The notes under the pieces were generated by a model. That model was given only the letters and a program-made list of their open reading frames with translations, had not been told where the DNA came from and ran no database searches. This document shows, one piece after another, positions 26,012-35,785 of a stretch of 64,000 nucleotides of DNA; positions within the stretch are counted from its first letter, which is position 1, and every line of letters starts with the position of its first letter. Source of the stretch: Glaciecola sp048820975 (lineage in GTDB: Bacteria > Pseudomonadota > Gammaproteobacteria > Enterobacterales > Alteromonadaceae); contig NZ_JBMEUF010000001.1 in assembly GCF_048820975.1 (NCBI RefSeq), positions 2,356,001-2,420,000 of the forward strand, read 5' to 3'. A program made the position numbers and the translations under genes.

Positions 26012-26878
26012 GTGGAATTTTTTAAATACAAATACGACGAGCTTTTCAACCCAGTATTGCAGGCCCTTCACAAATTGGGTGGGTCAGGCTCAAATAATGA
26101 AATCGAAGAAGCTGTGATTGAAATACTTGGCTTGACAGATAAAGAAGTTGAAGACAATCACCGAGGCAACACGTCAAAATTGTCATACAGATTAGCTTGG
26201 GCTAGAAATTACCTTAAGAGGCTTGGGTTGCTAGAGAACTCGGGGCGAGCACTTTGGACTTTGACTAATGAAGGTTTAAAAACCCATAAAATTGATAAAG
26301 ATGAAGCCAAAAAGATAGTTAAAAACTTATCAGGTGTAAAAACGAAAAAAGCATCTGTAAAACCCGGAAAAACAGATACCAAACATGTCGTAGAAGAGTC
26401 TTACGAATTGAGTGAACTATCCTGGGAAGAAGAACTTATTGATGTATTTAAGGCCATGGAGCCAGACGCTTTTGAACGTTTGAGTCAGCGCTTTCTTCGA
26501 GAACTTGGATTCATAAACGTTGAGGTTACCGGTAAGTCTGGTGATGGCGGTATCGATGGTGTAGGTGTTATGAAAATTGGTGGTGTACTCTCTTTCCATG
26601 TTGTATTTCAATGCAAAAGGTATTCTGGATCAGTCTCATCACCAGCAATAAGAGATTTCCGTGGAGCAATGATAGGCCGCGCTGACAAAGGGTTATTTAT
26701 AACAACAGGCACATTTACTCGTGACGCCAAACGAGAGGCTCAAAGAGATGGCGCACCACCCATAGACCTAATTGATGGTAATGCATTGGCAGAACAGCTA
26801 AAAGAGTTGAGACTAGGAGTGGATGTAAAGATGAAAGAAGACGTGACAATTAAACCCAAATGGTTCACTGAAATATAG
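26012..26878 (+). CDS. mrr: Mrr-type restriction endonuclease
   Basis: The 288-aa protein starts at GTG 26012. It has an N-terminal winged-helix Mrr_N domain (about 1-95) and a C-terminal Mrr catalytic domain (about 145-270) with D182 (GDGGIDG) and Q200-x-K202 (FQCKRY), then FITTGTFTRDAKREA. Mrr enzymes are type IV restriction enzymes that cut foreign methylated DNA; the short form with both domains has the usual size. It stands alone with its own promoter region after the IS. How it tolerates the island's own cytosine methyltransferase is an open point. Confidence 0.88.
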   Translation: MEFFKYKYDELFNPVLQALHKLGGSGSNNEIEEAVIEILGLTDKEVEDNHRGNTSKLSYRLAWARNYLKRLGLLENSGRALWTLTNEGLKTHKIDKDEAKKIVKNLSGVKTKKASVKPGKTDTKHVVEESYELSELSWEEELIDVFKAMEPDAFERLSQRFLRELGFINVEVTGKSGDGGIDGVGVMKIGGVLSFHVVFQCKRYSGSVSSPAIRDFRGAMIGRADKGLFITTGTFTRDAKREAQRDGAPPIDLIDGNALAEQLKELRLGVDVKMKEDVTIKPKWFTEI

Positions 26879-26924
26879 GGTAATGACTCGTGTCTTATCC
26901 TACATGGTCGCTAGGGCGATTCGA

Positions 26925-27320
26925 CTAGTTTCTTCTTTCCTCATCAACAGCGTTCATGCTGCCATCAACATATTTTTCTAAAACAGGAATAAATGCTATG
27001 AACAAAGCTACCATCAATGCGAACATCAGAAGTGCGGTTTGAAAATACGTCTTGTTTAATTCCTTATTCTTGGCCCAACCTTCTCCAAGCTAGACTTATT
27101 TATAAAAATAGGGATCCTAGTAGGTTCGCTAAAATCTTTTGTTATTTTTCATCTTTTATTAAAAGTAACCAATGCTTTTTCGCTTTTCTGAAAAACGCTT
27201 TGGGTGGCATCATGTAAAGTTCACAAAACTCTTCGCTAAATAACTCGCAAAAGTCTATTATTTCTCTCAAGTTTACTAACAAGATACAATTGATAGAGAA
27301 GCAACCCGATGAAGGGTTCT
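26925..27320 (-). pseudogene. two short decayed reading frames, possibly one former gene
   Basis: This 508-bp stretch between the mrr gene and the next minus-strand gene holds no intact gene. One minus frame ending at 27142 reads REIIDFCELFSEEFCELYMM and then a basic stretch. Another, 26925-27089, reads FQTALLMFALMVALFIAFIP then EKYVDGSMNAVDEERRN, a single membrane helix with a charged tail. Neither has a clear start. Both look protein-like but match nothing I know. A weak hairpin with T-run (AACCC / GGGTT, 27303-27323) lies at the upstream end. Confidence 0.3.
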
Positions 27321-27386
27321 TTTAAATATGCAATGATTTGCTTTGTAGCGAAAATCAAAAGACTCCGTAACTTTTAAAAGCCACTA

Positions 27387-27629
27387 CTAGAAAGGAATGT
27401 TCACCTCCCCAATGAATTTAAGTACGAAGTCCTCCGCAATTTGAGCATGTTCTTTGTCGCCTATTTGTTTCCAGAGATGATATAAAATTTGAGATTTTCT
27501 CTCATCACCAGTCTCAAAAAAATCGCCTTGAAACGACGTATCTTCACTGTGTAATATAATTACTTCATATAAAGCTAGAACAACTTCTTCCAGTGTTGTT
27601 TGTGCATCGCTTTCGTTTAATTTGTTCAT
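27387..27629 (-). CDS. small acidic protein of unknown function
   Basis: The 80-aa product is strongly acidic (16 Asp/Glu against 6 Lys/Arg) and appears helical (TLEEVVLALYEVIILHSED; SQILYHLWKQIGDKEHAQIA). GGGAAA precedes the ATG. The upstream leader shares TTGTGTTAAA (minus-strand TTTAACACAA) with the next small gene. No family is recognised; a role as antitoxin, DNA mimic or regulator would be speculation. Confidence 0.45.
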   Translation of the reverse strand: MNKLNESDAQTTLEEVVLALYEVIILHSEDTSFQGDFFETGDERKSQILYHLWKQIGDKEHAQIAEDFVLKFIGEVNIPF

Positions 27630-27838
27630 ATTTTCCCGTTTTAGTTGTGTTAAAACATTACTTAGTTCATAAACAAGGAAATACGGTTATTAACTCTTCT
27701 TTAAAGTAACTATTTCATACCTCCTTTTACCAGAGAATAAACAGCCAAACATTTTTTAAAAGACAAGGAACTAGCATGCCACTGCTGCCTAGCAGCTCTT
27801 TACTTCCGACTTGAATACAAGAATCCTAACGGGGGAAT

Positions 27839-28060
27839 TCAACCAACATCGCCAGCGGTGTAAAGCTCGCTAGCAACTTCACTTAAACGAAAAACTATTA
27901 TCTTTTTAGACAATAACTCTTTAAACGTGAATGTTTCCCCGTGCAATGTATTTAGCGAATCGGCAGATTTATCAAAGTAGTGTACGAAGTGAAACACACC
28001 ATCAATCTTGATTCCGCCAGCGCTTGTTAGCACCTCTCTAAGTTTGTTTGAGTCATACAT
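27839..28060 (-). CDS. small protein of unknown function, divergent from the defence operon
   Basis: The 73-aa product has beta-type segments (GIKIDGVFHFVHYFD; KKIIVFRLSEVASELY). AGGAAA lies before the ATG, and the leader shares the TTTAACACAA element with the preceding small gene. Its 5' end faces the GHKL ATPase gene across 267 bp, so it could share a control region with the operon. I recognise no family. Confidence 0.45.
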   Translation of the reverse strand: MYDSNKLREVLTSAGGIKIDGVFHFVHYFDKSADSLNTLHGETFTFKELLSKKIIVFRLSEVASELYTAGDVG

Positions 28061-28327
28061 ATACTGTTTCCTATTTGTGTTAAAGAATGCAAATTTTCAC
28101 ACTATGTTGCTTTCAAAAACAGCGAAACAAACATATTTTCATTTTTATATTCCTTAGAAAAATACATTACTTTTTAAAATTCACTACCTCGTTGATAAAT
28201 AATGACAAAATACAGGAGTGATGATAATGTTTATAACTGTACTAAAGTTGTAGTTTGTTAACTCAGGACAGTTTTAGTATTACCAACGTTTCGGCTGCCC
28301 CCATACACTAGGATTGTCTTTCAAAAT

Positions 28328-29821
28328 ATGGAGATTTTAGAAGCAGTACCACGACCTGATTTTTTAATTAAGTCTATTTCTGAACAAGGTTATAGCCTAA
28401 AGTCAGCTATTGCCGATTTAATCGACAATTCTATTACAGCAAACGCAACAAATATCCAAGTCTTGGTTGATTCAGACAAAGAACCGTTTAAGCTATTTCT
28501 TGTCGACGATGGCGACGGCATGTCCCGCCAAGACCTAATTCAAAATATGCAGTTCCCTAGCTCTAATCCTGAGACATTACGCGAAACCGCTGATCTCGGT
28601 AGATTCGGTTTGGGCCTAAAAGCTGCGTCTTTTTCACAGACAAGACAATTCACTGTAGTTTCTAGAAAAAAAGGTAGTGATAAATACTCAGCAATCAGAT
28701 GGGATGTTGAGCACTTAGTGACTTCTAAGTCATGGCAAATGTTAGTGGTAACGGATGACGAAATAGCAGCAATGCTTAAGGAATTTGAAGCCTTAGATAA
28801 TGAGTTTTTGAACAAGTCAGAATCGTTCATTCCAAACACATTTGTCGTATGGTCAGGCCTGTATAAGTTTGAAAACTACTTAAAGCCTCAAAACAGAAAA
28901 AATGCGTTGGCACGTGAAATTGTTAATAATACTGCTGATCATCTAGGCATCGTATTTCATCGATACTTGGAGGAGAAGAATAATGTAAACATTCGTGTGA
29001 ATAATACTCAAATAAAACCTTTCAATCCTTTTCCAGAAACCGAGCAAGCGTTGAGGAAACTAGAATTCCGACAGAAAGACTTTGGTCAAGACAATATTCG
29101 TTTAGAGGGATTTATTCTGCCCTCGTCAAGTATAAAAGACTCAAAAGTGAGTGGAAATGTATGGACGTTGCCTAATAAAAGCTTATTGGATCTAGAAGGC
29201 GTCTATATTTATCGGTCTAACAGGTTAATAATTTATGGTGGTTGGAACGGATTAATAAGAAAAGCGCCGCGCCGGCAACTTGCTCGACTAAGAGTAGACA
29301 TTGGGAATAATGCTGACAATTTACTGCATCTAAACGTTGCAAAGTCAAAAGTCATAATCCCCCATGATCTAGTGAACGCCTTTAAAGAGTATATTGAAGA
29401 ACTTACCTCTGAAGCCGAAAAAGAGTTTTACAACCGTGGCATAAATAGGCTCGATGATAAGAGTGGCGCAAAAGAGGCAACCCTGCTAACAAAAGTTCAT
29501 TCAAACAAGGGGCCTCTATTAGAAATAAATGAGAGTTTCCCAATTTATAAAGGGTTGCTTTCGACATTGGGCAAAAATGAGAAATCCCAGTTGCGCTTAT
29601 TAAACAGAATGATTAATACGACAATAAACAAGATTAGAAATACACATGAAAGCGTTCATTACTATAAATGCGAAGAAGCTCAAACTGGCGATCTTGCTGA
29701 TATCATCAAAAAATTAGTCGAACAAGGGTTTAGTAAGTCGTTTATAACAGACGAAGTCATTAAACAGATGGGCATTGATGTTAAAACCCTTCCTGAAGAA
29801 ATATTGAAATTAATGGAGTAA
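28328..29821 (+). CDS. GHKL ATPase, MORC/MutL-like component of an R-M/defence operon
   Basis: The 497-aa protein has an N-terminal HATPase_c_3 domain. The N-box is ADLIDNSITANA with N34, and Asp30 sits where Glu is often found; DDGDGMS at 61-66 is motif G1 and GRFGLGLKAA at 91-100 is motif G2. A transducer-like S5 domain follows with QLARLRVDIGN, then a charged C-terminal region. Such ATPases dimerise on ATP and clamp DNA. It is first in a four-gene run (3-nt gap to the next gene). GHKL proteins beside Z1, DUF4420 and AIPR genes belong to known bacterial MORC-like restriction systems as I recall them. No strong ribosome site precedes the ATG. Confidence 0.85.
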   Translation: MEILEAVPRPDFLIKSISEQGYSLKSAIADLIDNSITANATNIQVLVDSDKEPFKLFLVDDGDGMSRQDLIQNMQFPSSNPETLRETADLGRFGLGLKAASFSQTRQFTVVSRKKGSDKYSAIRWDVEHLVTSKSWQMLVVTDDEIAAMLKEFEALDNEFLNKSESFIPNTFVVWSGLYKFENYLKPQNRKNALAREIVNNTADHLGIVFHRYLEEKNNVNIRVNNTQIKPFNPFPETEQALRKLEFRQKDFGQDNIRLEGFILPSSSIKDSKVSGNVWTLPNKSLLDLEGVYIYRSNRLIIYGGWNGLIRKAPRRQLARLRVDIGNNADNLLHLNVAKSKVIIPHDLVNAFKEYIEELTSEAEKEFYNRGINRLDDKSGAKEATLLTKVHSNKGPLLEINESFPIYKGLLSTLGKNEKSQLRLLNRMINTTINKIRNTHESVHYYKCEEAQTGDLADIIKKLVEQGFSKSFITDEVIKQMGIDVKTLPEEILKLME

Positions 29822-29824
29822 ACA

Positions 29825-32800
29825 ATGGATAGTTACCGATTTAAATATCAAAGTGCGATTAAAGATAAATTCATGGAGCATATTAAGACTGAGAACTATG
29901 AGTCGTTAGACAAAATGCGTGCCGAGCTTTTTGCTAAAATTTATGAAAGCGTTACCATTGTTGCAGATGCTCTAGGCTGGACCAAAATAGATAAAGAGAC
30001 CTTTGAAAGTTACTTTGAAGTCGTTCGAAAAGAAATCCAAGCAAACCATATAACAACCATTAATCCGCCTACAATTCTCTCTAAGAACAAAAAAACGTGG
30101 TTAACCGAATCAAAGCAGAAACAAATACAGTGGAATTATACTTCTCGATATTTAGAATATTTAAGAGGCTTGGGTCGCTCAGACTCTATAGTTGATGAGA
30201 TAGAAAGCTCTAGTTTAAAAATACTAAGCAAATTAGCTGACCCAAAGAGTCCATCACATACATTCGTCAAAGGACTCGTAGATGGAGACGTTCAATCAGG
30301 AAAGACTGGTAACTTTAACGCTGTAATTAACAGGTCTCTTGATGCTGGGTATAAATTAATTATAGTATTTTCAGGAATCATGGACGACCTCAGAACACAA
30401 ACTCAAGCACGAATAGATACGGACGTAATTGGTGATGGTAAAGGTGTAGGTTTGAAGCAAGGATTTGGTCATAGAGGTAATGAGGGTGTAATACAAGTAG
30501 TCTCTATAACATCAGAGGATACGGACTTTAACCGTCCACTGGCTACAGCTAAATTTTCACTAAACCAAACGAACATTCTTGTCTGTAAAAAAAATGTAGG
30601 TATTTTAAAAAATATACTTCTTTGGCTAAATGACAACCTACCCCCAGATGAATCGAAACATAGTATTCCTTTATTGATAATAGATGATGAGGCGGATAAC
30701 GCATCACTAAACAACGAAGGTCACAAAGGAAAAAACTACGCTTCAAAAGTAAATGGACACATAAGAGCAATACTTGGGCTTTTTCACAAGAAATCTTACC
30801 TTGGTTATACCGCAACTCCTTTTGCAAATGTAATTCAAGATAGAAATGATACATCTGAGGAGATGTGGAAAATTATCGATACATCGAAGGGCCAGAACAA
30901 AGAAGTGTCCTTTGAGTTAGTAAACAATTTGTTCCCTGAAGACTTTATCTTTCTGCTAGAAACACCGACAAATTATATCGGGGCTCATAGAATTTTTGAA
31001 ACACTACAACCAAGCAAGAAGTTGCCCGTTGTATTTTCTATGGATGATTATATCTCAGAGTTCCCCAGTAGAGTTCTTGATAACGACGGAGAAGTAATAG
31101 GGGTCGAGCGTTTTGATAACAAACAAAGTTGGGATGAACGTGTTGGTAAGTTTGGAAGTTATTTAAGTTTCGCTACATTTCAGGAATACAAACGAGAGAC
31201 AAGAGCTGCTAAGTCGAGTGATAATTTCCCGAACAAGTTGCCTGAAAAGCTCAAAGACGCTGTCATGTGTTTCATAATCAATATCGCCATTAGAGAAACT
31301 AGAAGAAAAGCCTTGATTGATTCAAAACTTTACCAGCGACACAACACAATGCTAGTTCACGTCTCAAGGTTTATGTCTTGGCAAGATAAAACAGCACGTT
31401 TAATTGCTGAGTATTTTGATGACTTAGCAACGAGACTAAAATCTGACAAACCTGATTCTCCTGGGTCAATTTATAAAAAGTTCGAAAGGGTTTGGTCTGA
31501 TTATTGTGCCGAAATAGTAGGCTCCATTCATCAATTCTTGCCTGACGATTATTTTGATGAGTTCATGCGCCCAGTGTCTTTTGATTCTGTAGTTCCTAGA
31601 TTAATTGAAGCTTCAGATGGTATTGATGTGCTAGCCCTGAATAGTGGGACGGGCTCCGAACTAGGATACTCGTCAACAGTAGGTCGAAAGGTGATAGCTA
31701 TAGGAGGTAACCGCTTATCGCGTGGTTTCACATTAGAAGGGTTAACAATTAGCTATTTTGTTAGAACAACAAACTATTCTGATTCCTTGCTACAGATGGG
31801 CCGATGGTTTGGATATCGCCCAGGGTATCTGGATTGTTGCAAGCTGTTCACTTCAGACGAGCTTATCTCTAAATACGACTCGACAACATTATGTATTGAT
31901 GAACTTAAAGACGAATTTAAAAAAATGGATGAAAAAGGTGCTACGCCACGAGAATTTGAACTTCGTGTACGAAAGCATCCTGGGTTTTTCCAAATCACTA
32001 GACCTTCCATTTTAAAAAATACCGTTAGCGAACGGTGGTCTTATCAAGACTCACTTGTTATGACTACTGAATTTGATGTAAGCAAAGATAAGCTTCAAAA
32101 AGTTTGGTCATCATTCAAAGAGATTTTAGTGCCGTTGTTCAAAGGGGCGACTAAAAAAGGTACTTTGCTCGCAAAAACCGTAACTGCGGACGACATTATA
32201 GAGGTATTAGAATCTGACAATAACTTCGACGAATCTCGACTTAAACTTTTAAAACAGTATATTGAAAATTGCAAAAAGAAGAATTTACTTACATCTTGGA
32301 CCTTAGCGATAAAACTAACAGGGAACGCTTCTTTGGAAAAAGGGTTTGGGCTGTTAAAGGGAACCGACACAGGTCTTGAACATGACGTACAAATGGCCGT
32401 AAGAAAAGGACCAACCAAGATTAAGGGTAACCACTTTTACGACGATTTCACTAACAAACAAAGATTTAAAGCATCAGGTGCGTCTGCCAACATAATGAGC
32501 GGCGGTGCAGATATGAAAGTTGGCTTAGAAGATGAGATCATCTCCGAAGCTGAAAGAGAGTTTGTGGATAATAAGGTGAAATCAATTCTTAGTAAAGAAC
32601 CTTCTCTCGATAAAAAAGAAGCTTTATCACAAGCCCAAAAGAAAACTAAACCAGAAAATATATATAGAGAAAAGTTGTCCAAAAGCCAAGGTACACTAAT
32701 CGTTTATCTCTTTGACCCCTTCTATGTATTTAATCAGGTAAAAGGGGAAGAACATAAAGAAATAAAAGAACTCCTCAAAGAAAAAAGTCAAACATTGACT

Positions 32801-32953
32801 GAGCCATTGGTTGGCTTGGCAATAGGTTTTCCTCCAATAGCAAGAGGACTGGACCCTGGCGGTGATTATGTTAAAGGCGATTATGATTTGGACATTATAT
32901 CCGAAGAGGATAACGAAACTATTGAACAAAATCTGCCATTGGATGCGAGTTAA
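29825..32953 (+). CDS. Z1-domain superfamily II helicase-like protein
   Basis: The 1042-aa protein carries a P-loop GDVQSGKTGN (K160), a Walker B variant LLIIDDEAD (287-291), the motif GYTATPFAN near 327, and the C-terminal Z1 segment near 625-670 (GGNRLSRGFTLEGLTISYF, QMGRWFGYRPGY). This order defines the Z1 domain family (PF10593), an SF2 ATPase linked to restriction systems. It likely translocates on or remodels DNA for the nuclease subunit. The long C-terminal part (about 720-1042) is rich in Lys and Glu and has no clear domain. GGAG lies before the ATG, and the gene sits 3 nt after its neighbour. Confidence 0.88.
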   Translation: MDSYRFKYQSAIKDKFMEHIKTENYESLDKMRAELFAKIYESVTIVADALGWTKIDKETFESYFEVVRKEIQANHITTINPPTILSKNKKTWLTESKQKQIQWNYTSRYLEYLRGLGRSDSIVDEIESSSLKILSKLADPKSPSHTFVKGLVDGDVQSGKTGNFNAVINRSLDAGYKLIIVFSGIMDDLRTQTQARIDTDVIGDGKGVGLKQGFGHRGNEGVIQVVSITSEDTDFNRPLATAKFSLNQTNILVCKKNVGILKNILLWLNDNLPPDESKHSIPLLIIDDEADNASLNNEGHKGKNYASKVNGHIRAILGLFHKKSYLGYTATPFANVIQDRNDTSEEMWKIIDTSKGQNKEVSFELVNNLFPEDFIFLLETPTNYIGAHRIFETLQPSKKLPVVFSMDDYISEFPSRVLDNDGEVIGVERFDNKQSWDERVGKFGSYLSFATFQEYKRETRAAKSSDNFPNKLPEKLKDAVMCFIINIAIRETRRKALIDSKLYQRHNTMLVHVSRFMSWQDKTARLIAEYFDDLATRLKSDKPDSPGSIYKKFERVWSDYCAEIVGSIHQFLPDDYFDEFMRPVSFDSVVPRLIEASDGIDVLALNSGTGSELGYSSTVGRKVIAIGGNRLSRGFTLEGLTISYFVRTTNYSDSLLQMGRWFGYRPGYLDCCKLFTSDELISKYDSTTLCIDELKDEFKKMDEKGATPREFELRVRKHPGFFQITRPSILKNTVSERWSYQDSLVMTTEFDVSKDKLQKVWSSFKEILVPLFKGATKKGTLLAKTVTADDIIEVLESDNNFDESRLKLLKQYIENCKKKNLLTSWTLAIKLTGNASLEKGFGLLKGTDTGLEHDVQMAVRKGPTKIKGNHFYDDFTNKQRFKASGASANIMSGGADMKVGLEDEIISEAEREFVDNKVKSILSKEPSLDKKEALSQAQKKTKPENIYREKLSKSQGTLIVYLFDPFYVFNQVKGEEHKEIKELLKEKSQTLTEPLVGLAIGFPPIARGLDPGGDYVKGDYDLDIISEEDNETIEQNLPLDAS

Positions 32954-32955
32954 TT

Positions 32956-33915
32956 ATGAAGTTGTCAGATAAGTGGGGCTTACTTAAATCTAAAGATATA
33001 AGCTCTGGAATAAACGCAATACGATTTGATTCAGATAGCGAATTGGAGCTTTTTTTAGCGTTGGATGAAAGTAACCACCGTGCAGTTTTGCTACATCTTC
33101 CAGAGTCTTTTTCATCGATGACGGAGCCACTAAAAAACGATAATGTAGAGCTATTACTTTTAGATGCTTCTAAGTGTTTAATGATCCGCTTACTTGACCC
33201 TGATTTTTATGGTCTGTTTGATGACCTTGTGGTTTCACTATATCAATCGATAAAGCACTTATCTGATGAAGTCAAGGCATCCCAAGTGTTGATAAAAACA
33301 TACATAAAATGGAATGTGTTTTTTAGCAAAACTAGTGAAAAAAGTTTAAGTCGAGAACGTATTTTGGGGCTTTGGGGTGAGTTTGATTACTTGTTAATGT
33401 TATGCGACGGGCAAAATACCTCTCAACAAATCGATAAATTAGTAAAATCATGGACGGGCCCTTTTGATGCGACTCATGATTTTGAGTTAAACGCTAAATC
33501 TGTTGAAGTTAAAACAAAGCTCCTAGCATCGCAAACAGTAAAAATATCCAGTGAATTTCAACTTGAATTAACGGAAAGTAAGCCACTTGAGCTTTCAGTA
33601 ATTTCAGTTCTAGAGTCAGAGTTTGGACTTTCACTTTTTGACATATTTACTTTACTAAAACAGCTAGTTTTAGACAATAATGCGGACTATACAGCTTTGC
33701 TTTCTGCTTTAGAGAAAGAGAATTTAGATGAAGATAGACTATCTAAATACTCACATCTTAAATTTATTAAGAAAAAGCATGAAGTATATAATTGTAGTGA
33801 CGAAGCCTTTCCAAAAATTACTGACTCAAGACTACCAGACGCTATATCTGGGGTAAAATATAGGTTAAATCTCCAAGAGCTGACCGAATACCGAATTGGA
33901 CATGAGATTTATTAA
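32956..33915 (+). CDS. PD-(D/E)XK motif protein (DUF4420)
   Basis: The 319-aa protein contains ERILGLWGEFDYLLML (E142), D175 in DATHDFELNAK and E184-V-K186 (SVEVKT), the catalytic pattern of a PD-(D/E)XK nuclease. The GLWGE and VEVK combination is typical of the DUF4420 family (PF14390). It should be the DNA-cutting subunit of the operon. It lies 2 nt after the Z1 gene and its TAA touches the next ATG, so translation is coupled. Confidence 0.85.
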   Translation: MKLSDKWGLLKSKDISSGINAIRFDSDSELELFLALDESNHRAVLLHLPESFSSMTEPLKNDNVELLLLDASKCLMIRLLDPDFYGLFDDLVVSLYQSIKHLSDEVKASQVLIKTYIKWNVFFSKTSEKSLSRERILGLWGEFDYLLMLCDGQNTSQQIDKLVKSWTGPFDATHDFELNAKSVEVKTKLLASQTVKISSEFQLELTESKPLELSVISVLESEFGLSLFDIFTLLKQLVLDNNADYTALLSALEKENLDEDRLSKYSHLKFIKKKHEVYNCSDEAFPKITDSRLPDAISGVKYRLNLQELTEYRIGHEIY

Positions 33916-35769
33916 ATGCAAATAGATGATGCAAAAATAGCAAGGGACGACATACTAAACGCAAGTTTAGATGATGATGGTTTTGTAGAACAAAGTGTGA
34001 TCTTAGATGAGATTATGCCACTTTTACTTGAAACTAAGGTGGTAGATTCTGAAGATATTAGCCACGCTTATTATGTTTCTCCTGACAACAAGATAAAAGT
34101 AAATGGCTACTCGATAAACAATACTGGAGAGCGACTCCAATTATTCATTGTTGACGAGAGCTTTCTCAATTTGAATTCTGAGGAATATTTAATATCTCAG
34201 CGAAATGTTTATGAAGAACAATTCAAACGTGCAGTTCGATTTGTATCTTCAGCTTTGCAGCAAAAACTAGAAAATATTCAAGAATCAGAACCTATTAGGC
34301 CCTTAACATCGAAGCTTGCTAGTGAAGAGGGCTTTCTTCAGTTTGACGTAGTTGAAATATTCTTAATTACTTTGTCTGCGACAGTATCATTTAGAGGGGA
34401 AGAACCACAGCTACGGAGTATTCACTTTAAAGAAGAGCCAAAAAGCTACAGCCATAAAACAGACGGTAAAACCACCAAAACCAAAGAAATCCTATATGTA
34501 AGAAGAGTTATAGACTTAAATTATCTAGCAAATGTATTTGCGTCTCAAGGCAGAGCAGAACCCCTTAAGGTCATTTTTAAAGACGTAATTGGTCGTAACA
34601 TCGAAGTAATTAAAGCGGCCGATGAGATTGATTTTGAATCTTATTTATGCGTCTTAGAAGCATCTATTTTGGCTGATTTATACAAAAGATATTCTAGCCA
34701 ACTATTAGAGAAAAATGTCCGTTCTTTCCTTCAGTTTAAAGGTGTTAATAGGGGCCTACGACAAACGATTAAAGAAGAACCAGAGAAATTTATTGCATAT
34801 AATAATGGCCTTACAATCACGGCCACTAGTGCTAAGACTGGATATCATAAAAAATCGCTATATATAGAAAGCTTAGAAGACTTTCAAATTGTAAATGGCG
34901 GTCAAACAACGGCTTCAATCTATTTTTCAAGTAAAGATGGTCTTGATATAAGTAATGTGAAGGTCATGGCGAAGATCAATATAGCCAAAAACAGTAAGGC
35001 AAAGGATCTTGATGATTTAATCTCAAAAATCAGTGAATTTTCAAACAGTCAATCAAGGGTTTCAAGAGTCGATTTAAGATCCCGAAGCTCTAAGCTGATA
35101 CAACTGAAATCTTTAAGTGAGACAGTATTAACCCCTTCTGGAAAAAAATGGTTTTTCGAGAGAGCAAAAGGTGATTTCAATACCCAAGCTAGGAAGAGCA
35201 ATAACGCTAATAAGTTAAAAGAGACATTTCCGACTGAAAGACGATTCACCAAGGAATTACTTGCCAAATACTATTGCGCTTGGGGTGACAACCCGCACTT
35301 GGTAAAGAAAGGTGGCGAAAAGATATTTCGTTTGTTCATCGAGTCTATTGAACCTGAGGATTCGGATGGCGTCGAAATAGACCGAAATTTTTATGAAAGC
35401 TTAATATCTAAAATCATACTCTTTAGAAATATGGAAAAAATATATGGTCAGGGCAAAAATGCAATCGGTCAATTGAGGTCTGCTGTCGTCCCTTATTCCA
35501 TAGCATCTATACACATGTGGTCCATTTTGAATGAAAACCAATTCAAACTAGAAAATCTATGGAAAAAAGAGGTTTTAAGTGAAGAGTTTAAGGAGTATTT
35601 GAAACAACTCCTTGTCTTGATGAATGACTTGATCAAACAGTATTCCCTCAGTGATGATTTTGGTGAATATTCTAAAAAAGAAGAGTTGTGGTTAGCAATC
35701 AAAAACTCCACTGAACTTAATGATTTTTTCGCGTCTGATTATTCCGCAAAAATGTTAACTGAAGTCTGA
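33916..35769 (+). CDS. AIPR family protein
   Basis: The 617-aa protein has the AIPR core (PF10592; abortive infection phage resistance): FIAYNNGLTITATS near 293 and FQIVNGGQTTASIYF near 323, followed by SRVDLRSRSSKLIQL and the FFERAKGDFNTQ segment. AIPR proteins accompany Z1, DUF4420 and GHKL genes; their activity is not well defined. The ATG directly follows the TAA of the DUF4420 gene. AAGGAG beyond its stop serves the broken gene downstream, so the transcript once extended further. Confidence 0.88.
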   Translation: MQIDDAKIARDDILNASLDDDGFVEQSVILDEIMPLLLETKVVDSEDISHAYYVSPDNKIKVNGYSINNTGERLQLFIVDESFLNLNSEEYLISQRNVYEEQFKRAVRFVSSALQQKLENIQESEPIRPLTSKLASEEGFLQFDVVEIFLITLSATVSFRGEEPQLRSIHFKEEPKSYSHKTDGKTTKTKEILYVRRVIDLNYLANVFASQGRAEPLKVIFKDVIGRNIEVIKAADEIDFESYLCVLEASILADLYKRYSSQLLEKNVRSFLQFKGVNRGLRQTIKEEPEKFIAYNNGLTITATSAKTGYHKKSLYIESLEDFQIVNGGQTTASIYFSSKDGLDISNVKVMAKINIAKNSKAKDLDDLISKISEFSNSQSRVSRVDLRSRSSKLIQLKSLSETVLTPSGKKWFFERAKGDFNTQARKSNNANKLKETFPTERRFTKELLAKYYCAWGDNPHLVKKGGEKIFRLFIESIEPEDSDGVEIDRNFYESLISKIILFRNMEKIYGQGKNAIGQLRSAVVPYSIASIHMWSILNENQFKLENLWKKEVLSEEFKEYLKQLLVLMNDLIKQYSLSDDFGEYSKKEELWLAIKNSTELNDFFASDYSAKMLTEV

Positions 35770-35785
35770 CTACCAAGGAGCTATC

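Noticed and set aside
26012..26878. Mrr as a subunit of the GHKL-Z1 operon
   Set aside because: It is 1.4 kb upstream, separated by two minus-strand genes and a decayed region, and Mrr is known as a stand-alone enzyme.
27017..27217. A 66-aa plus-strand frame
   Set aside because: Composition is not protein-like and no ribosome site is present; the minus strand of the same DNA reads more like a decayed gene.
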